From positions 14,723 to 36,886 of the forward strand of contig KN894631.1 of NCBI GenBank assembly GCA_000934455.1: a stretch of 22,164 bases of DNA. Reading direction: 5' to 3'. The notes under the pieces were generated by a model. It was not told where the DNA came from. It did not search any database and saw only the letters and a list, made by a program, of their open reading frames with translations. Shown here one piece after another: positions 11,041-20,302 of the stretch. A program made the translations under genes and the position numbers. This DNA is from Apostichopus parvimensis (Eukaryota > Echinodermata > Holothuroidea > Aspidochirotida > Stichopodidae). Within the stretch, counting starts at the first letter, position 1, and each line of letters opens with the position of its first letter.

Positions 11041-11219
11041 GACAGAACTGTCAGCATGTATATGCATTTATGCATTTATGGGTTCTTTCCACTATGTGTA
11101 ACAATTGTCCCAATTGGTAAAGCTTTAATTCAGAAGTATATTCTATTCCGATCTGCTAATTTTATGTTCATTTAATTGCATTGTGAAGTCAGCTTTTACT
11201 TTAATCATGATTTATTCAG

Positions 11220-11318
11220 GTCAAAGGCTATAGGACGTGTGAGGGTCGGATGGAAGACGAACGAACAAGGGAGATTCAGCTGCAAATATTCGTACGAGAA
11301 CAAAGACAGCAAAAATAA
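11220..11318 (+). ncRNA. Candidate last exon of the plus-strand transcript from 9812
   Basis: TTTATTCAG at 11211-11219 is a good acceptor. The frame starting right after it is open for 32 codons (including RMEDERTREIQLQIF) to a TAA at 11316-11318, which overlaps an AATAAA at 11314-11319. It could be a short coding end or an untranslated exon. No intermediate exon was found and no family is recognised. Confidence 0.25.
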
Positions 11319-11365
11319 ACAAAACCAAAAATGATAGTTTTTATTCATTTAATTAGACTGCGACA

Positions 11366-11470
11366 AATAAATTTTGGTAAATAAATTTTTGGAAAATAAA
11401 TTTTGGTAAATAAATTTTGGTAATAAATTTTTGGAAAAAATGTTTTGGAAAAAAATTTAAATAAATTTTA
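11366..11470. repeat. AT-rich minisatellite (~17-bp unit)
   Basis: About five to six imperfect copies of a unit like AAATAAATTTTGGT occur in a row, decaying into A- and T-runs by 11480. It lies immediately beyond the end of the minus-strand gene ending at 11503 and supplies its polyA signal. Confidence 0.75.
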
Positions 11471-11472
11471 TT
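11467..11472 (-). terminator. Polyadenylation signal for the 11503-18710 gene
   Basis: TTTATT on the plus strand is AATAAA on the minus strand, about 31 bases past the stop codon. It is embedded in the AT-rich minisatellite, so transcript ends may be variable. Confidence 0.4.
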
Positions 11473-11502
11473 ATTTAAAAAAAAAAACCAGTGACAATTC
11501 AC

Positions 11503-14500
11503 TCAATTGAAAAATTGATTTTTAAAAATTGTAAGAGAAAGGCAAAGTAATGTTTCTTCGAGATTCGGGTAGAAAAGACCGTTTGGAAGATTTCCGGTAC
11601 CCGTTAGTTGTTCCGTTATCACGATGTGAAGATCGCGATGATTCAATGGCATGTCGATGTTGACAGTTTCGGCGATGTCGTTGCCTATTTCAGCGATACA
11701 TTCAGAGACGGCAGGAGTGGGCTCGTCCAGTTGGATGTTAGCGGCGTCACCGGTAGCTAGTGTTGCCTCAGTGATGGCGGCGGCAGACGAAGGCAAGCTG
11801 ATGGAGGAAGCAGTGGATGATGATGCGAGGCTGACGGAAGAGTCTGAAGATGACGAGAGCATGTGAGATGAGAAGTCGGTGGATGTAAAAGAATCGTCAT
11901 AATCGTCTGATAGGTAAGTCGAGCGGGTCTCGTTTCTGTTCATCTCAGAGGCAGAAGCAATGATGACGTCATCGTCACGGAGCAGAGATGTTATATAGCT
12001 CGGAGTTATGACTGATCTGCAAGAAAAGGTGAGGTAAAAAACAAACAAAACAGGGTGAGGTAAAAAATGTTATGAATATAAGCAATAGCGAACAACCGAT
12101 GTAACAGGTAAGTGACACACATTCATGGCTATTGATGTGAGAAGGGGGGGGGGGAGGGATTATTTCCTATATGAAAAGCTTTATCTCTCCTTTCCCACTA
12201 ACTACTAACAAAGTGTTTTATGAACCGCATAATTACAGAAACTTGGTGACAAGCTGCCACCTTAACCTTCAAACAGAAACTTTCCACTCTCCTCCTTCCC
12301 ACTTCCGTCTTAAAACAACAATGGGTCGTGAAGAATATGCACTATTTGGGTCACGAATATCGAGTATTGTTTTTATCTTCTTTTTCTTCGTCTGTTTCAT
12401 ACGATCAGTGAAGTCGACTTTAGGGTGGTCGGCAAGTTGAACATATAATACATATCAATATATATGATGGGCCCATGGTTTGACGTGAATTTACATATAT
12501 TTGGGGATCCGATTTTTGCCCTCCCGACCTATCCGTCACCCCATTTATTGTGACGTCGGGTGTCATGTTTCATATACCTCTGTGCTTTCTTGCCGTACTT
12601 GCTGCGAGTGACGTCACGTTCCGACAGACATCGGTCCAGCATATACTCACTGTCATAGCCGGTTTTATCCGTCGATCCCATCAGGTGACTGAGCCAACCC
12701 TCAGAAGCAGACTTTTTGAGAAAGACCTTCATCCTGCTTCTAAACTCTACACCAGTCGATGAAGATAAGTTTCGCGGTGTAAGCATCGGAGAGACGAACG
12801 TCTCGGTTTCTTCGGTGTCGATATTGTCGATATTGTCGGTGTCTACCAAATCAAAATTCATTTTGTTTTTGTATCATGTTCATATTATAAACACGTCTTT
12901 TAATTCAACCATTTAATGCTTAAATTGATATTGTTTACGAGTGGTGAAAATAATTCAGTAACTTTATTATTCAGAAATTGCATAAATGTCTTGTACACTG
13001 TATAACGATACTATATTCTCTATGTATTGATCAAAGTAAAACACAAGGAGCGAGAGGTGCCGATAGGGGGTGATAGGGGGTGATCTGCTGTTACAAAGAA
13101 AAGAGGTTATTCTGTCCCCCTTACAAAATGACCTTTGACATTATATCACCCAATCCTATTGCCTCACTTCATGACAGAGCTCATTAACATATTTCAACAA
13201 GTGGATACTCGCAATTGTACTCTGATGTATAGGTCGTAACCATTTTATTGTCTGACATATCGATATTCTTTAGATTTAAAATTTGCATATTTTGAATTCG
13301 GTGCTTAATATCAACGCATGGATTTTATTCAATGGTTGAAATTAAAAGCTATTAATTTTTTTTTTTTTTTTGGGGGGGGTCACAATTTCTTCGCATAATT
13401 CTGCCCTTTTATGTTAAGGTTGTCATTTAATCTTACCATTGTTCACGGAGCCAGTGTTTTCAGCTGTGTAAATTATCAAATCATTGCAAGAAACTCGTCG
13501 AGATGGTTGGGAAGAGTTCCTGGTTGTAGTTAGTTTGACGAAGAGTAACAGGCTCATGATGATGATGAATCCTAAAGAAAATAAAAAAGTATTTATAGTC
13601 TGGTCTACCTAACCTCTGTTGTAAAGTAGCATACCAAATGGACACTTAATTATTTCGATTGAACCCCTTAACCCCTTCGAGCTTCCTCCCCACCCTCACC
13701 CCCACCCCCACCCTCCTCCGCTAACATAAAAACTTGAAACGTTGCAATATAGAAACCTACCAGTGACGGCGTTGGCAAGAGCAGACAGTACGATGGTTCT
13801 CTGGATGTCAGTGAGGGCGCCCTTCAGTTGATGGTCCTCGATTGCAAGTTCAGTACTTGTTGCTGTTGACCAAATCAGATTCCATCGATGATGTACTGAC
13901 TTCTCGATTGGAATTCGGTGGAAAGTACTACAACTATGAACGAAAACGGATAACTCATCGACATGAATGATAACCATATCAACAAAGGAAAACCACAACT
14001 CCTCCAATGGTGCTAAGGTGTGAGCGATGTATTTGATGGTAGATACATATAGGTCAAAGGCATAAATGACGTAATAGAGACGATCCTTCAAGGTGTAATA
14101 ACCATCGACGATAGCTGACCACTTCGCTTTGTGTAACTCGAGATTCGCCAGTAATCGTTGGACTTGGAGATCAACTTCTCGACTGATTGTAGCGATGCAG
14201 TATCTGATGACGTGCATGAGATTGTCTAACATGTAGTTGACAGATGCCCCCAACAGATTGCGAATCAACACAGCCAGAATCTTGGTCTGTTCTCGAATCT
14301 CATTTGGTAACTCAGCTAGCAAAGTCCGGTTTCCACTTCCAAGTTCGATGGATATGGAGAGGAAGATCGACTCTTGTGTGTTGAATGCAACAGCCTTTCG
14401 GTCACGTGAGATGGACTGTGGGTCGTTCAATGTATGATGAGAAGAGCTTAGAGTACACGGTGTCGACTGATTCCGTGCTTGTCCAAACTGTTAAGAAAAA

Positions 14501-17500
14501 GGAGGTGAAAAGTAATTACTTGATAGACTGTGGTGATAAATCGTAAATAATTTAATCATAGGTATACTGCTGAAACTGTAAATATCTGAAGTTTTATAGG
14601 CTATATTTAGTAATGACATCATACCTTATTCTCATTAAACAAGCCATCAGACATGATATACCGGTAGCAGCTGGTAGAGTCCATACATCGTTGTTTCAAA
14701 CACTGGAGCTGGCCCACATCGATATAGCACTGAGATTGCTCAACAAAGTAATTCGGGTCGTCAGGAATGATGTTGGTCGGTGATTGGCTGAGAACCACGT
14801 ACTCCGATTGGTCAGCCTAAAACAGAAATTTATAACAGAAAAAAAATAATTAGAGTATAAAATCTTTCAACAAGTCACATGCATTGTGTGTTATAAGGTT
14901 GATAAATGTGTTCATTATATTGCCTCTCTTTAGATGGTTAATTGCTGATTTCAATAATGCTCCTCTTCGGACCTCACTCCCGCCCAGCTTGTCCACGTCC
15001 GGATTGTACACATATAAGGGTCGAGAGAATACCATAGTCAAGACCAGTAAATGCAGTGTAGTCCATGGATTACAGGGCAGACGTATTCCGTTATTAGGTA
15101 GTATATAGTGTAGTCGTGCTTACTCGTTTACCGTTTCGCTTAATTGTTAATAACTCCTAAAGTTTTCTCAGTCTGTAACCTACATTCTCTTTATTATCTG
15201 TTTCAACCTTATTCATTTTATAACCTTTATTTGTCTCACTCACTGTTGTTTGTCTATTTTTGTTGTCATCAACAGCTAACTCTCGGATGAGGAGAAACTG
15301 GTTGGTCCTGATGTAGTCTTCACCAAGTGGTGGTCGTTGACGCATTACCACTGAGGTATATGTCTAAAAGTTGAAATCGTAGAGTCACAGAAAGTAAAAA
15401 GAATGAACCGGAGTACTACTATACGAAAACTATAAAATATATGACGGAAAGTGTTACAAACTTCGGCAACATTCAAGTCTTAATCCTTCAAATTCAGGAA
15501 TATTGCCCATAGTGTCTTGACTATATAGTGCTGTAATAACCTACTCAAAAACTTAGAAAAATAAATGTTGGAAAGGTAAGGGGAAGGTGTATTAGTGAGT
15601 TATCATTAATCTAGAGACATAACAGATCAACAGTGTATACAAACACAAAGTTGATCGTACTTAAAGCAGCATTTTGCGTCCTTTTCAATGATTTTTCTCA
15701 ACCTCACTGACTCCACTACGCTATAACGACATACATAACTAGCTTATCTATTTAAATCTTACTTCAAATGGTGGCATAAAAGTCGAAAAATTTGCAAATT
15801 TTCAACTTTGTTTTTCTCCAAGATATTTTCCGTTGGGATCCCAATAAACCTCGCCCATAATATGAATATTTAAACACTACGAACGTCATTGACCAATACG
15901 TAATACAACACCATGCTCGATTTGTGTACAGTCTATATGGCAGTTGTACCAGAGAGTTCCATAACAACTCCCTGGTTGTACCTACGCAAAGTCTTGAATC
16001 TATTTTTAGCAACGGCTCATAACTAAACCTGCATCTCTGATTGGTTGAATTCAAACTAGTGGGTTTGGGGGAACTGTATGCGATTAATTTTAAATGTGGA
16101 ATTTGTCGTGGACACTTTTCTTATTATCTGCAAATATCCTTAATTACTCGCCAATTAACATTGTTGGCAGGGAAAAACTTGGCTAATATCTTAGTTTGCT
16201 GTTTTGTGATTGATATATGTAAAAAGCTCGATGGACATGTCAAACGCAAAATGCTGCTTTAAGTTTGATCGAAAGATGAATAGTTTCATTGGGGGAGGGG
16301 GGTAAAGAAAGAGTATACAAGATTTACAAAGAGAGATAAATATTTTACACAGATAATGGAATAATAATAATGAGCAGTTATTGTTACGACGCTTAAGCGA
16401 CCACAAATGTGGGAGAAAACCGCAAGGGCTTATGAATTACAACTTACACGTCGGGTGGCTTCCAATTCAACATTTTAAACTCAACTTGGAATCTATTCAA
16501 ATTTAGGAAGTCATTTCCGATGGGAAAACCGTAGATTGCTCTTGGATGAAAAACCCACCTTACTATGACCCGGCAAGGTATCGAACCCGGAACCTCCCGA
16601 TTGCTAAGCATCATTGCTTCAAATGCCACCGCCTTTATACACTCGGCCACAGCACCGGTCGAAATATGAATAGTTTCATAGAAGGGGGGGGGGGGGTATA
16701 AAGTAAGAATATACAACATTTACAAAGACAGATCAATATTTTACACAGATTTGTCAAACACTTTCCACGAATGGACTTATCAGGCTGCATGGCGGCATTA
16801 TTCGTTGCTATGGAGATTATCGTGAGACCCGTATAATACATAGGTTCATAATATCCAAACTCACCTTAGCTTGTTTTATACCCCTGAACTTGTGGTTCAA
16901 ATCCAATCGGGTATAAACGCCCTGAGTACTGGCGTCGGGTAGGTCAAAGGTCAGGCAGAGGTCAAAGGACTGATTCAGGAATGGTTCTTCAAACTCATAA
17001 AGAGAATACCTGATGGCAACAGAATTGAAAATATAGAAATTAAAAAACAAAGAAGAAAAATAAAGAGTACAACAGATAAACAGAAATTGTCTTTCTTTAA
17101 AATAACATTATTTATCATAAATGGAAATATTATTTTTTATGGCAATGACCAAACATAAACACCTAGTATATGATAATGAGACGGCATTCGGATCAATATT
17201 AGGGTGAAGGGGAGGATTGGTAATTCAGCCGTTGTAAACATGCAAGAATATTGCCCAGTATACATGTAACAAATGATGCTAAGTTTGTATGTTTTGGCCT
17301 CGTTGATATTTTTGTTAATGAAAGGTACCAGTATTTGGTCACAAGCGGGCAGGGGGGCGGGGGTTGGAGAATGCAAGGGTGGGTTCCAAACAGAGTGAAC
17401 AGTACTTTTAGTGCACTACAACCTTTTGCACCTACATGCGAATGTTCATATATTGATAAATTAAATACGTACCAGAGATCATCCCGGAAATCAACATCAG

Positions 17501-18710
17501 AATCCGTTTTCTTGCTGACTGCCATCTGTCAATATACAATTAATTATAGTTTACGCTGTATACTCGGTTTGACAATCATGATAAACCAATTTATGAACAG
17601 CCGTCCGTCCCCAACCCTCCCCCCCCCCTCCCACCCCCGGAAACAATACGAAATGAGAATCGGCTTGGTTTGAGACAACATCATAAATCGGTAAGGATTT
17701 CGTTCGTTAGCGGGGACCAGATAAAGGTCGCCTTCTTTAAAAGACAGTTGCTTGTACAGTCAAATTGGAACCGAAAATGTAATGTGAACAGAAATATAAT
17801 AGTGAGTGACCAAGCGTATATTGCAGCGCCTTATAACCCCCCCTCCCCCTTTCCTTCTCTAGGTCCCTATACGCTTTCCAATTTTCATCTGATTTTAGGA
17901 GATATCTGATGGCACGTAAACTATATACAACCTGAGCAGAATGAAGTTTAGTGGTTAAAAATATAGTAACCTGGAAAGCAGGAATCTATTCGCAATGTAC
18001 TACAACGAGAAAATGTATTACAACGAGACAGCGGTTTGGGAAAGTCTTATCGAATCAAAAAATATTGATTATCATAATAGTTGATATAGAAGTATCATCA
18101 GCTAAAGACCTACCGATGTTGGTCTGATGGGATACTGAACAAGAGATAGAACATTGTCAAAGGAGAGAGCCAGAGGTCGAGGAGGGGAACAAGTCTTGCG
18201 AGGATTGTCACAACATCTCACATTCGTGAGGTCCAAGGTCTGGTGACAGAAAATAAATGAGTGAGTTGGGGAGAGAGTGAGGGAATGAATGAATGGATAA
18301 ATGAATGAATGGATGAATGAATGATTGGATGAATGGATGGACGAATACATGGATGCATGATGGATGCGAGAATGGATGAATGAATGGATGGATGAATGAA
18401 TGGATGAATAAGTACATTTTGCTTTCTCCGAGATTAGACCTTGTCTCAATCTCCAGGCCGTCTGCTAAATACATACAGATTCACATTTCCTTGGTGGATG
18501 GAAACTGGCAAAGAAAAGTGATCAAGTTACTCTCACCTTGTGGAGGTTACTGGTTGCGTTCAAAGATGGTTTCAACTCGAGACGAATCCAAACCTCATCC
18601 GGAGTGACACGTAAGCAGACGTCAGGGACAGTTATGGCAGCAGAACCTCTCGGTCCCACCACCGATAACAGGAGGAGGATCCCTCCAAGGATGGAGGAGA
18701 AGCGAATCAT
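11503..18710 (-). CDS. Unidentified 816-residue type I membrane protein (ten coding exons)
   Basis: Exons in transcript order: 18537-18710, 18114-18239, 17473-17525, 16865-17009, 15244-15363, 14625-14816, 13761-14487, 13437-13571, 12578-12842, 11503-12016. Every border is GT..AG and every phase joins, which strongly supports one gene. Residues 1-25 form a signal peptide (hydrophobic ILLLLSVVG, small residues before ITVPD). The ectodomain (26-500) has 12 cysteines, including Cys67-Cys68, a C-x8-C-x4-C-x5-C cluster at 236-256, and sequons at 51, 130, 276 and 323. Residues 26-325 look strand-rich; 330-500, within the large exon, look helical. One membrane segment spans about 501-524. The tail (525-816) holds acidic and poly-Ser stretches around 680-725. 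An upstream in-frame Met at 18788 would lengthen the N-terminus, but the chosen start gives a clean signal peptide. The layout suits a receptor, adhesion protein or fusogen; no known signature was found. Confidence 0.85.
12843..13436 (-). other. Intron with a poly-T/poly-G tract
   Basis: This intron lies just after the transmembrane exon. It contains a T-run of about 15 running straight into a G-run (about 13358-13379) and a short GATAGGGGGT tandem near 13065. No exon was seen. Confidence 0.5.
15659..16264. mobile_element. 606-bp foldback DNA transposon remnant (MITE) with 21-bp TIRs
   Basis: ACTTAAAGCAGCATTTTGCG plus T at 15659-15679 is repeated exactly in inverted orientation at 16244-16264. 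The bases directly outside are TTGATCGT (15651-15658) and TTGATCGA (16265-16272), an 8-bp target duplication with one mismatch. An 8-bp duplication is typical of the hAT superfamily, but the TIR lacks the usual CAGGG-like start. There is no transposase frame inside, so it would have moved with help from another element. It sits in intron 4 of the membrane-protein gene. Confidence 0.75.
16267..16354. repeat. First of two ~90-bp direct repeats flanking a SINE
   Basis: It matches 16657-16750 (shared GAATAGTTTCAT, a G-run, AAGAGTATACAA.ATTTACAAA and AATATTTTACACAGAT) at a spacing of 390 bases. The copies differ in G-run length and at scattered positions. They flank the tRNA-derived SINE at 16441-16656. 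Confidence 0.75.
16441..16656 (-). mobile_element. tRNA-derived SINE
   Basis: On the minus strand the element starts GGTGCTGTGGCCGAGTG, an A-box-containing tRNA head of Leu/Ser type. It carries GGTTCGATACC, which fits the Pol III B box GGTTCGANNCC, about 40-50 bases later. A ~110-base tRNA-unrelated body follows, towards 16441. No cloverleaf acceptor stem closes, so it is a SINE and not a tRNA gene. Its 3' limit and target duplication are uncertain. Confidence 0.75.
16657..16750. repeat. Second of two ~90-bp direct repeats flanking a SINE
   Basis: This is the partner of 16267-16354, with a longer G-run (about 13 at 16684-16696). Confidence 0.75.
17010..18113 (-). other. Introns with repeated G or C homopolymer tracts
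   Basis: Apart from the 53-base exon 17473-17525, this stretch is intronic. Long G or C runs lie at about 17348-17362, 17613-17637 and 17839-17854. Overlapping open frames here are caused by these tracts and are not considered genes. Confidence 0.5.
18282..18410. repeat. Tetranucleotide microsatellite (GAAT/GGAT)n
   Basis: About thirty imperfect GAAT and GGAT units lie in the intron about 45 bases upstream of the exon 18114-18239 acceptor. In transcript orientation it reads as a pyrimidine-rich (ATTC/ATCC)n, which could affect acceptor use. The Ile-His-Ser-Phe repeat frames on the minus strand are by-products. Confidence 0.9.
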
Positions 18711-19573
18711 TAAAGGAATTAATCCAATAGAAGTAAGCTTTAGTAGCGTAGATTGCAATGCGATGCGTATTAATGCTGAACTAGTCAACTAATAATATGT
18801 ACGGTAGTCGATGTGTTACTGAGGAATAACATTTTCATGTATAACGTGTTTCGTCACACAGCCCAAGTAACCAATCAAATTGCATCTTTGACAATCATGC
18901 GTGAATGCGCGTTACATATTTTTTGTAAGTTGCTAAGTTACAATGACAAATCTATAACGATGAAATCTTTGTGTGCCACGCGGGAACAATTCCCATGGTA
19001 TCAGTTGTAAATTCCATTCCTTTCGTTGTTGTAGATTATATATGTCGAGCGCCTGTGCGACTTCGGCGATGCCCTACTTATGTTTGCGCGTATTTCTCAT
19101 TCACCATTGCACAATACACTACAGTACTCGCGCATAGTGGTTACTGCAAAGATTTGCGTTTCGAATTATCTTTGGCTTACGATCAACCACACAGTGTAGT
19201 GAGCACATCACCACGCTCTAACCCAACCTGTAAGGCTGGCGTATTCATGACGTCATATGAACGCGCCGGTGTAGTTCTTTTTCAACGTGTGTACATATAT
19301 GCATACACTGCTGTCAGGGGAGTTAAAATTGGGGGAGGGGGGAGAGCAGTATCAAGTCGGATTCAGTGTGATTAACAGCCATTGACAAGTTGACGTGAGA
19401 CATGAAACAGGTCAAGTTACAAGAGTACTGCAGCTACGTTAAAGTGAGAGCCTCAAGTAACATTTAATCCACCACGTCCCACGCCAATCGGAGGGGAGGG
19501 GGAAGGGTGTTGGAGGTCGACGTATCCGGTGGATCTTCAAAGAAACTGCTTATTGGGTGAAGCCCTATCAATC
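18711..19573. other. 5' flank of the membrane-protein gene
   Basis: This should contain the promoter of the minus-strand gene. A perfect CRE palindrome TGACGTCA lies at 19248-19255. A plus-strand open frame at 18971-19375 has no family resemblance and no splice support, so I do not call it a gene. A G-rich run lies near 19330. Confidence 0.4.
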
Positions 19574-19760
19574 GGACAGAATAGCTCATTTGGTAGAGCA
19601 AGGACCTTTTTATTCTGAATATCACCGGTATATAGCCTTACCGTCGGGCAGGGCCCTGCCCCAGGGGGGCAATTTTCACAGCAATGATCTTCAGGTGGTA
19701 CTTTCCGCCACAGGTGGCAATAATTCCTACACCAGTCGTTGAAGTGTTGTGTTGCCGGAT
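19574..19760 (+). mobile_element. tRNA-derived SINE with decayed B box
   Basis: It begins with a D-arm-like AATAGCTCATTTGGTAGAGC (A box), then TATTCTGAATATCACCGGT, where intact elements would have an anticodon and T arm. The B box is GGTATATAGCC instead of GGTTCGANNCC, so internal Pol III promotion is probably lost. A GC-rich tRNA-unrelated body follows to about 19760. Its head is of a different tRNA type from the SINE at 16441-16656. Confidence 0.55.
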
Positions 19761-19943
19761 ATGTCAAGGTCTTGGTACTACGGGCGAAGGTCATTAATTA
19801 AGTTTCGTAACTTATCGGGAAGCGATTAGAGGGGTGAAGGGTTGCGGGGCGCGCGTTTTCATGCAGATGGGAACAATCTCAAGAAGTGATGGGTGTGTTT
19901 TTTTTTTGGAAACACGCCTTGGTTACGGAGTAGTAGCGACTCC

Positions 19944-20080
19944 AAGTAGTAGTAGTAATAGTAGTAGTAGTAATATTAGTAGTATTATTAGTAGTAGTTG
20001 TAGTAGTTGCAGTAGTAGTGGTAGTAGTAGTAGTAGTAGAAGTATTAGTAGTAGTAGTAGTAGTAGTAGTAGTATAGTAG
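19944..20080. repeat. Trinucleotide microsatellite (AGT)n
   Basis: About 45 units of AGT, interrupted by ATT and GC variants, lie in a row. The poly-Ser and poly-Thr frames over it are artefacts. Confidence 0.92.
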
Positions 20081-20132
20081 CATCGCCTATTTAGAGCAGT
20101 AGCGCCAGCTTTGACAGCAGCATCGTCACTTA

Positions 20133-20248
20133 GGAGTAGTAGGACATCCTGTTTAGAGTAGTACACCTCCTGTTTATGTAGTAGCACCTCCTGTTTAGGA
20201 TAGTAGCACCTCCAGTTTAGGGTAGTAGCACCTCCTGTTTAGGATAGC
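20133..20248. repeat. Minisatellite, ~26-bp unit
   Basis: Four to five copies of a unit like GTAGCACCTCCTGTTTAGGA lie head to tail directly after the AGT microsatellite. AGTAG at each junction suggests the unit grew out of it. Confidence 0.85.
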
Positions 20249-20302
20249 AAGTCCACCTCAGTTCCTTTTGGCGTTCCATAGTTATAGAGGTGTACATAAG
20301 TC

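Noticed and set aside
12529-12861. Separate single-exon gene starting with MNFDL
   Set aside because: The start Met lies upstream of a splice acceptor in an intron; the frame is exon 9 of the membrane-protein gene, with matching phases on both sides.
16560-16656. Functional tRNA gene
   Set aside because: A and B boxes are present, but the acceptor stem does not close and the body continues past the tRNA part, as in a SINE.
16444-16719. 91-codon minus-strand frame
   Set aside because: It runs through the tRNA-derived SINE and a G-run, so it is not a gene.
18102-18474. Minus-strand frames with Ile-His-Ser-Phe repeats
   Set aside because: Translation of the tetranucleotide microsatellite; only the 18114-18239 part is a real exon.
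11503-18710. HAP2/GCS1 or EFF-1/AFF-1 type fusogen
   Set aside because: Only the general layout fits. I could not find the HAP2-GCS1 signature region or any cysteine pattern that I can match with certainty.
18971-19375. 134-codon plus-strand frame
   Set aside because: No recognisable domain, no splice or promoter context, and mixed composition; it lies in the 5' flank of the opposite gene.
19574-19650. Functional tRNA gene
   Set aside because: The D-arm is good, but the T-arm/B box is destroyed and no acceptor stem pairs.
19834-20187. Poly-Ser and poly-Thr frames on both strands
   Set aside because: They are translations of the AGT microsatellite with no flanking coding signal.
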